DNA of 64,000 nucleotides, taken from assembly GCF_040939455.1 (NCBI RefSeq), contig NC_134120.1:53459001-53523000 (forward strand). The letters are read 5' to 3'. The notes under the pieces were generated by a model. The model ran no database searches, was not told the DNA's origin, and saw nothing but the letters and a program-made list of their open reading frames with translations. Positions 47,990-59,775 of the stretch are shown here, one piece after another. Made by a program: the position numbers and the translations under genes. Source of the stretch: Microcebus murinus (Eukaryota > Chordata > Mammalia > Primates > Cheirogaleidae). Position 1 is the stretch's first letter, and each line of letters starts with the position of its first letter.

Positions 47990-48475
47990 GGCTGCTCTGG
48001 TCTTGCCTCCCTGTGGCTGCACTCTTGGTGTCTGTGACCAGGCTCATTTCTTCCGCATGATCAGGACCACAATTTCCCTCTTGCCCACTCCTTGAGGATC
48101 GTGCTCCTCCTCTCGAGCCCTTTCCTGCCATTTGTGCTGCCTGAAATGCTAGGCCCCTTTTCCTTAGATCTCTGCAAATGCTGCTCATCAGGGAGGACAG
48201 CCCACCCCACTGAAGAGCAGCACCCACTCCCTTCGCTCACATTCACTATGCCCCTACCCTGCCTTGGTGTCCTCTGTGGGACTTAGCACCCAGTCTGTTA
48301 GCTAGCTCTTTATTTCTTTACTGTCTGTCTGTCCCAAGCAAACCATCATGTCCACAAACACAGGGTCTCCATGGTCCTCAGTGTCATACTCCTGGTGCCT
48401 GAGGGTATCGCAGGCACTTGGTTATTTAATGAAAGAGTGAATGACGGAGTAGTAGGTGCTCGGTATGTATTTGTG
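47990..48475 (+). repeat. L2 LINE 3' region (sense)
   Basis: 'gctgcctgaaatgctaggcccctttt', 'tcttagatctctgcaaatgctgctcatcagggaggacagcccacc'-like text, 'gactgtctgtctgtccc' and 'atttaatgaaagagtgaatgacgg' follow the L2 tail order. The copy is diverged. Confidence 0.6.
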
Positions 48476-49426
48476 GAATAGGAAGGGACTCGGCACTTAG
48501 GGCACCCAAGTGTAGAAGGACTTGGGACATTGTCCCTTGGAAAGTGGGTGCTGAGTTTCCTGGATAAAGGAAGACACCACTCCCCAAAGAGGGGTCACTG
48601 AGGAAGGGGGCTGGTTAGCCAGTCTGCTCCCTACTCATGGCTAGGGTGGCTACATGTGTCCTTTTCCTTGGGATAGTCCTATTTTACATCTGTTTCTCCA
48701 GCTTAATATTTAATAGCACCCTCTTCCATTCTCAGAAGTTGCTAAGTATGGATGATAAAATATATGATCACCTACTTAAAGGATTTGATTGCATCAGGGA
48801 CAGAAGTATGTGTTATAAGAACTAAAAGTGAGGACCACTAAAAGGAGCAACTTTGGGAGCAGAGGCAGGCTGCATCCATGACTGGACAGGGCCCTAATAG
48901 GGCAGGAGGCTGGCCTTCCAAGGACCACCAGGTGGGGACACTGCTGCACCAGCAACTAGCATGGCAGTGGTACAGGCACTGTCATCAGACCCTGTAGGGG
49001 CAGAACTCCAAGGTGACTCAGAACAAGAGTGATCTGAGGGGTTCTAGTCTGTCTGCCTGGCCCTTGCAAGCCAGATCTTCCCTCTGTCCACTCCATCCCA
49101 TAAGCCACCTGACTGGCCAGCTTGGGATTTGAGGTGCTGGGACAGTCTGGCTGTGGTGGTAGAGCTGCTCACAATGAGCTTGTGCCACTGAATGAAAACA
49201 CTCAAGAGATCTGACTAGGACTATATTCTCGGCCTGGACAGTGGTTGACATTAGCAGACCTTTAAGAAGAATGTCTCATGAGCTCAGTTTTTGTAGGTAG
49301 CATTTGATAATAATTAAAAAATCATGTCTGTGTATGCCCACATGTAGTAAACATAGTTTGCCAGTCTAAATTTTAGCCTGTGCCTGTCAAATCTTCTCCT
49401 TATTTTTATTACAAAAATAATTTAAT
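48476..49426. other. Unassigned DNA
   Basis: No repeat or gene recognised. The minus-strand open frame 49018-49251 shows no domain. Confidence 0.4.
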
Positions 49427-49551
49427 GGCTGGGCATGGTGGTTCACACCTGTAACCCCAGGACTTTGGGAGGCCCAGGCAGGAGGATTGTTTAAGACCAG
49501 GAATTTAAGACCAACCTGGGCAACATAGCCAGACCCTGTCTCTACAAAAAA

Positions 49552-49585
<34 letters not shown>

Positions 49586-49750
49586 TGGCTTGCTGACATA
49601 CACCTTTATTCCCAGCTACTCAGAAGGCTAAGGTGAGAGGATCGCTTGAGTCCAGGAGTTCAAGACTACAGTGGGCAGTGATGACACCACTGTACTCCAG
49701 CCTGGGTGACAGAGGGAAACTCTGTCTCTTTAAAAAAATAAAATAAAATA
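49427..49750 (+). mobile_element. AluJ-like SINE with a 29-A linker
   Basis: The element starts GGCTGGGCATGGTGG and ends in an AAAT-type tail. The left arm ends 'ctctacaaaaaact' and the linker then holds 29 consecutive A (49554-49582) before the right arm resumes at 'tcctggcttgctgacatacacc'. Linkers in most Alus are far shorter. The right arm keeps 'actccagcctgggtgacagag'. No clear target duplication was seen. Confidence 0.9.
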
Positions 49751-49849
49751 AGCTTGATATTAGAAGAGTTAAGTCTTTTTCTTTTCTTTTGAAACTACCC
49801 TTCTTGAGCTTTCTGATGTTAATTTAGTTTCTTTCTCCAAATATTATAC

Positions 49850-50360
49850 AAAGGTATATAAATGTAAATTTCTAAATATATACGAAGTCTACCCGTTTTA
49901 TTTTTCAGAAATGGTATTATGTCATACCCAATACTTACTCAAGTCTTTTATATGTAGTGCTTCAGAACATCTTTGCTGATCAGTACATATTGATCTCCTT
50001 CATTCCTTTTAATTGCATCATAATATTCTATAGATGGATAAATTTGATTTATTCAGTCATGCCACTGCTGATATACTTTCAGGCTATTTCCATTTTTACT
50101 ATTTCAAATCCTTTTTTTTTAATAGAAAATATTTGTATGCACCTGTTTTTAAATGCTGATGCTGAGAGTGAGATTGCTGAGTCAAAGGGCATGTGCATTT
50201 TTCATTTTAAAGTTATCACCAGGTACTTTTCCCAAAAGAGATACAATTCATTCTTCCTGTAGCAATGCCATTTCCTCACACCTTGACCAGCAGTAGATGC
50301 TCAATTATTTTTATATTTTTCTAATCTGTCAGGTAAAAATGAGATTATCTTTTCCATTTG
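49850..50360 (-). repeat. Old L1 3' fragment (antisense)
   Basis: 'catcataatattctatagatggataaatttgatttattcagtcatgccactg', 'gagattgctgagtcaaagggcatgtgcat' and 'ccttgaccagcagtagatgc' follow the reverse complement of an old L1 ORF2 end. The plus-strand open frame at 49957-50262 is an antisense shadow. Confidence 0.65.
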
Positions 50361-51835
50361 CCCTACATTTTCTAGTCTGTATTTTATCATATAGTCAAGT
50401 GTTTTGTTGTATTCTGCACCTCCAAGATCCAGGACATTTACTAACTGCTGGCAGTCATTAAGTAAAATTTAGCTCATTAGGAAGGTATGTGTTTAAATTT
50501 TTAAATAATCAAACTCATCTTCCTATGTCATGTTTTATCTCTTATTTCACATACAAAGAATTTCATATATTTCCAGGTTTGATTTGTAAGTATGGCTAAT
50601 AAGGACCTTTCAGATCAGGGCTTATAATTGGGAATACTTTGATTCTGTCAGAGATCTTCATGTATTATGTTTGCACATAAATGGTGGCTTATAATGAATG
50701 GTATCTAGTAGATTTTGTGTGTCTAAATCAACATGGAAGACTGTGCTCCATTAACTTGTCATGTAATTTTAAACTTTGACAGTAGGCTTTATTTGTTCAT
50801 TTATCGAAGTATAATTAAAGCATTAAATACTAAATATTTTGAATCTCAAGGATGGTATGTGATGGAGGGGAAGATTAAGGAGCAGTGGTGCCAGGTGTGA
50901 TTCTGTGCAGTATTATAATGGCATCTCTGTCCCTTAAACCAAAGGCAACGATGTAAATAGCAGCTTGCTTACAGCAGCATGCCATATTCAAGGTGGCAGG
51001 TTTTCATCTCCAAGGGCCTTAGTGTGTTGTGAAAACTTCATTGATTGATGCTTGAAACATTGCAGCACAAAATAAAAATATATTTTCATCATGTAGTGAT
51101 GAGGGGAATTGTGTTATACGACCTCATGTTTGCAATGAGTGACATTTTGAGTAGACATAAGAAAACTGTTTCCACATGCTAGAATTGTTGTGTACTTCCT
51201 CTGTGTGATTGCACATGGACAAGGGACTGATGCATGTGAGAATTGCTTCTTTACTGTTTTACCAGGGAAATTGGTCATTTGGCTTGGATAGGAAAATTGG
51301 AGGAGAAAAAAGATATGGCCAAGTATTTGTTGTTTTTCAGCTTTATGATGAAAGTACTTTCAGAAAATAATGAAATATATCATTCTCTCAGTCCTCAAAC
51401 CTGCACTGGCCATGACCGCATCTCATGGTGGGCTCTGCAGGTGTGGGTATTGCTCTTCTTTCCCTGACCTGTGTCCACACCTGGCCTGCGTCACTGGCTT
51501 GGCACGCCACTTTCATTGGTGAACCTGCCCAGCTTCTGCAAGATCACCATTTCCCATGTTCTCTGATAGCTGCAGTCCTGTTTGGATCTTGTAATAAGGT
51601 GTGGGAAGTTTGCTCATGTCAAGGTAGAAATGTGGGTGACCAGAGTGCAGGGGTCATCCTGGAGCTCCAAGGAAAGGTTTAATGCCACGAGAAACCCTTA
51701 GCTTTTTAAAGGTTAATGTCTGTAGAAAAGAAGTAATTTGTCTTCAGGTTTGTTTTTTTTTCTTTTGTGATGTGGTTCATTTTTAATACGAATCCCAGAA
51801 CTGCCTGAATAATAATAATGACGGATAAACTCAAT
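50361..51835. other. Unassigned DNA
   Basis: No repeat or gene recognised. The open frames at 51243-51682 have no domain. Confidence 0.4.
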
Positions 51836-51839
51836 GAGC

Positions 51840-51975
51840 CCTTCTTAAGATTATTTTGCATTATCTCAGGGAACTTGAAGAAGGTACTCATGTTATCCTT
51901 TTTGTTGTTGGATAAATTGAGATTTAGTGAAGTTTAAAGTATAATAGCCTGCCAAGGTTAAGCATGGCTAGAGAG
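51840..51975 (-). repeat. MIR fragment (antisense)
   Basis: 'gcattatctcagggaacttgaagaaggtactcatgttatcctttttgttgttggataaattgag' and 'gcctgccaaggttaagcatggctag' are consistent with a diverged reverse-complement MIR. Confidence 0.5.
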
Positions 51976-52595
51976 TAGAGGGTCTGTCATGTTATACAGC
52001 CCACACTTTATAGGATTTTGCTTAAAACCATTTTTCTTAATTTGCTTTTGGGTCAGGTGGAGCCAGATTAACATCTGGGCTGTGACACAGGACACTGAGT
52101 TATCTTCTTACCATGTTTTTAGCATCAGTGTGGTGATGCTTATCTTTATCTGTAGTATCTCACTTCCTATGTTGTGGATTTAAAGTAATGTTCCATTCCT
52201 TAAAAAAAAAAAAAAAAAATCCTTATTTTTCTTTGGAAATGGTTCCCAAATACATTGCTAGCGCAACTACCAAATGTCCTTTTCTCTTCCTTCCAGATAG
52301 CTGCAGACACTTCACTAGCCACACTGCTTACTTGATTCTCTATGATTTTTCCTTTAATAACAACTTTGACATTTTTACATTTATTTTACATTAATTTTTT
52401 CATGTATATTTCAAAATGTGGTCCTTTCATACTTATGGCTGGAGATAAGTGTATTTGTGGTTTAATTACGTAGATGTAGGGATGGGGACCCCTGGAAGAG
52501 AAGTACTCACAGCCTCTCCTGGATGCATTGCATGCATTAACAGCACTGGGATCAGAGACTGTGACTATAACAGAGCCTAACACTCATGGAAGCTG
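51976..52595. other. Unassigned DNA with an A18 run
   Basis: A run of 18 A lies at 52202-52219 with no SINE attached that I can recognise. Nothing else was identified. Confidence 0.4.
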
Positions 52596-52599
52596 ATAA

Positions 52600-52800
52600 T
52601 TATAACCGTGTGTGGCACATAGAAGGTCCCATGTTAGTGCTTTTATGTGTTAATTCATTTCACCTCTACAGCCCTACAGATTGGTACTATTATTAATAAT
52701 ACTGTGATCTTCATTTTTCAGAAGAGGAAGCTGAGATTCTGTGTTGATCTCAAAGAAATAGAGTCAATAAGTTGCAGAGATGGGTTTCAGTTTAGTTGGT
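52600..52800 (-). repeat. MIR SINE (antisense)
   Basis: 'gttagtgcttttatgtgttaattcatttcacctctacagccctacagattggtactattattaataatactgtgatcttcatttttcagaagaggaagctgag' matches reverse-complement MIR. Confidence 0.7.
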
Positions 52801-53473
52801 CAGATTCTCGAGGCTCAGTTCTTAACCTGTAGGTTAGATTTTAGCCGTATCCTGGTTCACATGTATTTAAATATTCTGGTTGGAAGGTATCCCAGTAAAT
52901 AGCTTGAATAAAGCTATTTCAAGGGAATTTCTAAGAAGGCATATGAAGCATCTTCATTAAGAAACTATTAGAAAACATACTAACTGTCAATTTTATTTAA
53001 AATCATTTGGCTATGGATTCCATTTCTTCAGGATTATAAATTTTCTTGGAGAAAAAAAAAAGGAATAAAGAAGCAGCTAGCATCTTAACTTTTACTCAGT
53101 TCTACTCCCTGACTTTTATTAGGTTATACCTGATTTATTACAGGTTTCTCAGGGTATGGGACAATTGTAGGATTGGTACAGTGTCCACTTAGTTTGTATT
53201 TGACAGTAGAAAGTATTTAAACTGCTTTGTTAGAGATGCCAAAAATGAGACTCATTGTGTTGTAACCATAGGGTTGATGAAATTTATGATCTCTTTAAAA
53301 TAGTTTTAAAATTCAACTTAAAAATTAGGCATTATTTGTTTGTAAGAAATCACAAATTTTTAAGGTTCACAATAATTTGCTTAAGTTGGCTTGGGGGGAA
53401 GTAATTTAGATTATTTATTTATTTATTTATTTATTTTAGAAAGATTAAAGGAAACTTAACATCTTGCTCTGTA
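52801..53473. other. Unassigned DNA ending in a TTTA microsatellite
   Basis: No gene or repeat recognised apart from a (TTTA)n run at about 53411-53436, close to the following Alu. Confidence 0.45.
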
Positions 53474-53812
53474 TTTTTTTTTTTTTTTTTTTTTTTGAGA
53501 CAGAGTTTTGCTTTGTTGCCCAGGCTAGAGTGAGTGCCCTGGCGTTAGCCTAGCTCACAGCAACCTCAAACTCCTGGCTCAAGCAATCCTCCTGCCTCAG
53601 CCTCCCAAGTAGCTGGGACCACAGGCATGCGCCACCATGCCCGCCCAATTTTCTCCACGCATATCAGTTGGCCAATTAATTTCCCTCCATCCATAGTAGA
53701 GACAGGGTCCTGCTCCTGCTCAGGCTGGCTTCGAACTCCTGACCTCGAGCAATCCGCCCGCCTCGGCCTCCCAGAGAGCTAGGATTACAGGCGTGAGCCA
53801 CCGTACCCGGCC
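53474..53812 (-). mobile_element. Lemur-type Alu SINE (antisense)
   Basis: Read on the minus strand it starts GGCCGGGTACGGTGGCTCACGCC and ends in a run of 23 A (T23 at 53474-53496). Spellings I associate with strepsirrhine Alus are visible on the plus strand: 'ggcgttagcctagctcacagcaacctcaaactcctgg', 'cagttggccaattaatttc' and 'cttcgaactcctgacctcgagcaatccgcccgcctcggcc'. It retains many CpGs and a long uninterrupted tail, so it looks younger than the other Alus here. No clear target duplication was found. Confidence 0.92.
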
Positions 53813-54795
53813 TAGATTTTTTATTTTAAATGGCTCTGTAGTGCTGCCACTTTCATCTCTGCCTTAGGCATTATGGGGGTGCAAGTCATGTTGGCCACCA
53901 GGCCCTGAGAGCAAGGCCTACTTTTTGGTTTTTTTTAGTGTCCTTGTGGTTTAGCATCCTGCAGGGGTTTTAGGAGAATGTAAATTTAGGAGTAAAGACC
54001 CAGTTTATAAGAGAGCAGTGTGTTCCTCATTCCCTTTTACCTGCTACTGTATAACTAACTGTGAGTTTCTATTTGAGGTAACCTACGTGAGGCTTAGTTT
54101 CTCTATGTATAAAGTAAGTATAACTGGCTCTATAAGCAAATTTCAGTAACCCCTGTATGTTTTTATAGTCCTTTTCCTTTAACTACTTGACTTTTTGATT
54201 TGTTTCCTAGAGAGGGTGGATTTTCTACAAGACAAAGGAGTTGAGATTGTGAAGGCCCCTGGGCAGACTTCCTGACACCCAGACTCACTGTCCCCCACAA
54301 CCTGCCCCTAGCGCACTAGCACCTTGTTAGCACATGGCCCCTCTTTTAAAAGCCCATGATCTAACTTTGTTGGTTGGGGCAGCTTCTCCCATTCTCTAGA
54401 CAAGGCAGCTTTCATAATTAAATTCTTCTTTTCCTTGGCAATCCTCATTGTCTCAATAACTGGATATTTGTATGCTGAGCAACTGGACCTAGGCTGAAAC
54501 CTCCTTGCCCTTTCAACATGAGGATGAACTGCCTGCTATGAGGATTGTTGCGTACCTTAAATGAAGACCGCCCATGAACCCCCTGGCGCTGCATGGGCAT
54601 TCTTAAGTGTTGCCATACTTTCCTTTTTATTTTCTCCCCCTTCAGTGACACGTAGGGGGTCTTACTGGGCGTGGGAAGTTGGCAAAGGAAATTGGAGAAT
54701 GATTTCCAAAAGACACATTTATTTTCCCCCATGAGAAGAGACCTAGAAGCCCTGGTGTGGGAAGTAATTTGAGCTGACCAAGAATTTCTTGATTG
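53813..54795. other. Unassigned DNA
   Basis: No gene or repeat recognised. The 130-codon minus-strand frame at 54445-54837 runs into the LTR-like repeat and shows no domain. Confidence 0.4.
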
Positions 54796-54796
54796 A

Positions 54797-55130
54797 AAGA
54801 TGTATTTGTTTTCTGTTGTTGCATGATAAGTTGCCACAAATTTAGCCAGTTAAAACAACATCCATTTATTAGCTTGCAGTTATGGAAGCCAGAAGTCTGG
54901 GCTGGCTTGCTCTGCTGGGTGTAAGTATAAGGAAACCCAAATCAAGGCGTCTGCTGGCTGAGCTCTTATCTGGAGGCTCTGGGGGAGAATTCGCTGCCAA
55001 GCTCTTTCAGGTTGCTGGTGGAATCCAGTTGCTTGTGGCTGTCAGTCTGAGGTTCTTGCTTCCTTACTAGTCAGCAGAGGGTTGTTTGCAGCTTCTGGAA
55101 CCTGCATTCCTTTTCCTGTGATCCTCTCAT
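54797..55130 (-). repeat. Old LTR-like repeat (MaLR/MLT type, antisense), tentative
   Basis: 'ttgttttctgttgttgcatgataagttgccacaaatttagccagttaaaacaacatccatttatt' followed by 'ggaagccagaagtctggg' and 'caaggcgtctgctggctgagctcttatctggaggctctgggggagaatt' is a very common mammalian repeat. Its left edge resembles the reverse complement of a MaLR LTR 3' end. The family name is tentative. Confidence 0.5.
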
Positions 55131-55139
55131 CTCCAGGGC

Positions 55140-55600
55140 AACCTCAGTTCTATTCTTTGCTTCCAGGAGTTTGAATATTTTAGATACTTTGTGTAATTGG
55201 AAGTATACACTATTTGTCCTTTTGTGCCTGCTTTATTACATTTAGGGTAATATGCTCAAAGGTTGTCTGTTATCACATATTGCAGAATTTCCTTCTCTTT
55301 TAAGGGTGGATAATAATCTTATTGTATGTATATGCCACATTTTCCTTATCCATTCATCTGTCATTTGACATTTAGTTTGTTTCTACATCATGGCTTTTGT
55401 GAATAATCCTGAAATAAACCTGGGAGTTGACAATATCTCTTTCCTGATTTCAATTTTTTTAAATAAATACACAGAAGTGGGATTGCTGGATGGTATGGTA
55501 GTTTTCTTTTTAACTTTTGGGGAACCTTTATACTGTCATACATAATGGCTATAGCAATTTACATTCCCACCAGCAGTGCAAAAGTGTTCCAATGAGAATC
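55140..55600 (-). mobile_element. Old L1 ORF2 3' end (antisense)
   Basis: 'gtaattggaagtatacactatttgtccttttgtgcctgc', 'cacattttccttatccattcatctgtcatttgacatttag', 'agaagtgggattgctggatggtatgg' and 'cattcccaccagcagtgcaaaagtg' are the reverse complement of L1 ORF2. It lacks a 3' UTR, so it is an internal fragment. Confidence 0.85.
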
Positions 55601-55945
55601 TCCCACTTTTAAGGTCAACTGTACCATCTAACAACATGGCATAATCTTGTTATCATAATCATAATTATGCTTATGAGGATAGGCATAATCATAAATACAA
55701 TTACAGAAGTGATACCTCATCATATTCTACAAGGTGTGAAATCTAAGTGCATTTTCAGAATTGGACCCACAACTAGGGATATCTCAGAATGACTCCAAGT
55801 GCCCCTGGCCCCATCTGAACCCTGCTGGAATAAGCCCAAGCCTACATCATTATTTGCTGGCCTGGCAAAGATCCTATTTTAGTAGTGATGGCTAATTTCA
55901 TTTGATTTTAAAGAATTTGTGGGCAGAAATTTCAGCTAAAGTATA
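55601..55945. other. Unassigned DNA
   Basis: No repeat or gene recognised. Words of the type 'cataatcataat' recur near 55650-55700. Confidence 0.4.
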
Positions 55946-56010
55946 ATCATTATATCTTTTTTTTTCTTTTTTTATTTTAGCGTATTATGGGGGTATGATC
56001 ATTATATCTT
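55946..56010 (-). mobile_element. 39-bp L1 insertion with 13-bp target duplication
   Basis: ATCATTATATCTT stands at 55946-55958 and, identically, at 55998-56010. The 39 bases between are a T-rich run followed by 'agcgtattatgggggt', the extreme 3' end of the strepsirrhine-type L1 also seen (antisense) at 63616. This is an L1 insertion cut off after about the last 20 bases plus tail. Confidence 0.8.
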
Positions 56011-56485
56011 GATGCCCTAAAGGATGTTAGAGATTCCTAAAGTAAACATATTAGAAAAAGAACAGATATTGTTTAAACTTTGTAGAACTATATTTATATC
56101 CAGACTTTTAATGCATCTTATAGGTGAGGAAAAGACATATTATGGGTCAGTTCATTGCTTATTTCATTGTGGGAGTGAATCTGTGGAACTGGGTCACTGG
56201 GATTTCTGCAAATTTAATTGAGATTATAGGTCATAGATTAGAGGGTACATCATATAAATGGGCGAATGTAGCATCACCGTGTTGATCAGTTACCAGCTCC
56301 TAGGACACAGCAAGAGCAAAACGAAGGCTATTGATTTTTTTTTTTTTTTTAAACTTTACCCCATAAGGACTCCTGAGAGCCAGCAGGCAAGATCAGGGAA
56401 TAACTCATGTGTAGAAAGAGCACCTGATGTTTAAAATGGAGTCAATATTCATTACTCTATCAAAGAGATAATCTCACACACAAAA
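56011..56485. other. Unassigned DNA with a T16 run
   Basis: A T16 run lies at about 56335-56350. No other feature was recognised. The open frame at 56024-56221 has no domain. Confidence 0.4.
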
Positions 56486-56487
56486 AA

Positions 56488-56830
56488 ACACCTATATCAG
56501 TTAGGGTTCTTTGGTTGCAAAAAGGGAAGATATTTATTGTAAAGACATTGGGAAGCTCACAGAATCTAGCAGCAGGTCTCAGAATAAAGATCAAGAGAGA
56601 AACAGCATCGTTTGAGGGAGCAGAATCTATTACATGACAACGGCCCTGTCTTCTCAGGGCATGCTGTAGGGAACGAGATGTAATCATTTCTCTGTCCTTG
56701 GACAACACCAGTCAAGACCCAGAGTCCTTCTGGAAAAAGGTCCATGGGACAAGGACCCCAACTCAGCACCCAGTGCAGGGATAAATCCCTCAAAGGGACT
56801 TGGGATGCTTTTACCAAGCAAGGAACAAAT
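56488..56830. repeat. Ancient repeat, unnamed (same type as 19190)
   Basis: 'tatcagttagggttctttggttgcaaaaagggaagatatttattgtaaagacattgggaagctcacagaatctag' is the start of an old repeat. Its right end is not clear. Confidence 0.4.
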
Positions 56831-57300
56831 AGATGGTGGGAGGGGGAAAAACCCTAAAATAAAAAACTAGTGTTTATTCTAGAATCCTTTCCTACTGAAA
56901 ATGCTTTTTCAAAAACTATTCTAAAAATTGTATTGAGTGGTAATTTTAAAAACACACCTTTGACTTAAACAATAGTCATTTTTTGTTATGCAAGTGCTGC
57001 CTTAAATCATAGAAACCCAAAAGCCGCCGCTTCCAAAGCTAATGTTAAATTAGAACATTTCAAGCATATTCTTATTTGCATCCTATCAATGAAATCCTTT
57101 GACTAGGTGTTTAAGAAGGGTCAATTTAGCATATCATAATGCAAACTGCCAAAAAAAAATCTACAAGCAAATACACAGCGGCAAAAAAGCATCATTTATT
57201 GTCCCAGAGTCACGTTAGCTGATTATTTACTTATAACGTGAATACAACCTACAAAAGTAATCCCCATTCTGTTTGTTGCCTGATAATAGCTTTTAAAATG

Positions 57301-57370
57301 AACAACATTTGTGTCTAACATGAAATTTGTGTCTAACATGAAATGTTGTGAACAACATTTGTGTCTAACA
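57301..57370. repeat. Nested local duplications with a palindrome
   Basis: ATTTGTGTCTAACATGAA is repeated head-to-tail at 57307-57324 and 57325-57342. The 20-mer at 57301-57320 (AACAACATTTGTGTCTAACA) recurs at 57351-57370. Between the copies, AAATGTTGT and ACAACATTT (57341-57360) form a palindrome with a 2-bp centre. Template slippage at a hairpin would explain the pattern. Confidence 0.9.
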
Positions 57371-59689
57371 GTATCTAACGATTTATGGGTAAGTGATCAT
57401 GTTGTAATAGCATTGTATCAAAAGCTGCTTTTCTTTATAAACTCTTATATTTAATCCCTCTAACCAGCCAACAAGCTACAAGCTTCCCAGGGAATTAATT
57501 TAAGATTGAAGATAAAAAGAAAGAGGCTAAAGTTAATGACATCAAAGAGAAAGCTCCTGAAAGAAGTAATAGTTTCAAAAAGATTTTGACTGTTTTATAA
57601 AACAAATAGAAGCTACTGTAGAAAGAATTGGTGTAAAATAAGGTTATTGCTTCTGACTTATTCAAAATGATTTTTTTCTGGTTTGTAACCTCAACTAATC
57701 TTGTAATAAATGGTTTAAAATAAAATTTTAATGTGTACCATGGGAATTACACTGACCAGTTTTACTATTAGATTGCAAAAATGTTTTAAATATTGATAAT
57801 GCAGTTTTGACAAGAGCAAATCATTACTTTTGATAGCACAGAATTTTTGTACTTAAAATATGAGACTTCTAAATGGATAAATGGGAAAAAGGGATTTTGT
57901 TGGTGAGTAAAATAAAATTTAAGATTTAATTGTGTGCTGGCAAGGAAGTAAAATAATGACGTAAAACCACCAGGTAAATTAAAAAATGATAATTTTGGTG
58001 AATGTACTCAATTTTAAATAGAAACCTTTCCACATAATGACTTACACCTATAGTGAGCTTGAAGCAATACATTATTTACACATTTAATCTTATTTTGATT
58101 TACTCTAATTTATCTGGTATCAGCAGCCTGTTAGATGATAATTTAAAAATCCACTGCTACCCTAGTTGCTTTAGGAAACCTTCCTAATGATAATTTTATT
58201 CCCTAAAATAATTTAACTTTCCATTAAGATGCACGTCTCAACACCACAAAGTATGTATTGGCAACAGAAGATGTTTATGTTTATGTAGAATGATGATTTC
58301 CTTAATGGACAGCGATATTATGCTTCATATTTTAGGGTAATAGAGATGGACTAAAATTACTTTTTACCACATGTCCTTCTGTGTTTGTGTGAAGCATAAA
58401 TAAGGAGCTGTAAGATTTAAAAAAAAAAAAATTGAGAAATTACCCAGAAGTGCCTTCATGGAGGCAGACTGAGCTGACAGTTTCGTATTTTGTGAGCTCT
58501 CACTATACTCTGGTGTAAGCTGCTCCTCAACCCGGTAGCACTTTTGAAGGCCTATACCTGGCTTTTGCTGGGCAGCTGAGGGGCAGGATTGGTTCTTTCT
58601 CTTTCTCAGTCTGTTTCATTGCCTCACACTCAGAGGCACAGCCCCTCTTGTCAGAGCTTGTGAGTCCGCAAAGGGAGCCTATTCCACAGAGAGGGAGGGA
58701 TCCTCTAGGGCTGCAGTCCCCCCAGCCTCCCTATGGACTCCTGCTCAATTTTATGGACTTGATCTTAGATCTGAAAGTAATCAGGTTGCTGGTGTGTACT
58801 GTTCTCCCCTAGTAGAGTGAGCAGCAGGAAAGTGAACTTGAAATTTAACAATGATCTACTGAAAAATTTTACAGACCAATGTCAGAAAATAAGCAACAAG
58901 TAATAATTGCTCCATTAATTGACTTTCCTTGTCTGTTGATGTCACTGGCTTTATTCTTATTTATTACACTTATTAAAGTTGTAATGAGTGGTAAGTATCT
59001 TTAAATTTTTAAAAAAATGTTCTTAGTTCATATTGATGGTTTACACTCATTGTTTTTACTGAATAATGTGCCTTCCTAAGAGATGATAAGTCATTATCCT
59101 TTATCATTCATTGGATTGCAGAGAGCCCAATTAAGTAATTGTCAAATAGCTCTATTTACATTATCTTCATATGCAGGTGTGTTAGGCATCTCTACTGGAT
59201 GAGGAGACTGTTGTATCAGCATTTTGTTTTTTGATCAGGTATCATCAGAAATCAAAGGGAAGGAGTCATTTGCCAAATGGGATACAATCAAGAACTTTTA
59301 TTAATAGGTATAGAAATTAATCTCACTCAGTAGCAGACCCAGAAATGTAATAGATGAGCTCTATATCACAGAAGCTGTAGGAGGCCAGACATTATTTCTC
59401 TTAGTATTCCTGTCTGGAAGAGCACATGTAAATACACAGAGCTTCATGTGGGCCTTCTGGTCACAGGTGGTCTTTAGCGTGGGGCCTAAGACTCATTTCT
59501 GTAAGGAGATTTGTTAGTTGGTCGGTTGGAATGGCATTTATAAAAGAAGCCATATTTTAAACTGTAGTTAGGTTCAGCTCACAATGTATATATTTAACCA
59601 CTTTGAATTTTTCTACCTTGTATATTATTTATATTATCATATAATATTGCATAATCTTGCTTATTTTTGTTGGGATTGCTTTTTGGGCT

Positions 59690-59775
59690 GAGAGTTCCTT
59701 ATAATCAGGGACAGTGTGTTTTAGAAAGTGCTCAGGCCTATTCTTGGCACATAATGGTTTATGAAGTATTTTTTT
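59690..59775 (+). repeat. L2 LINE 3' end (sense), diverged
   Basis: 'gggctgagagttccttataatcagggacagtgtg' and 'aggcctattcttggcacataatgg' follow the L2 tail order. Confidence 0.5.
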
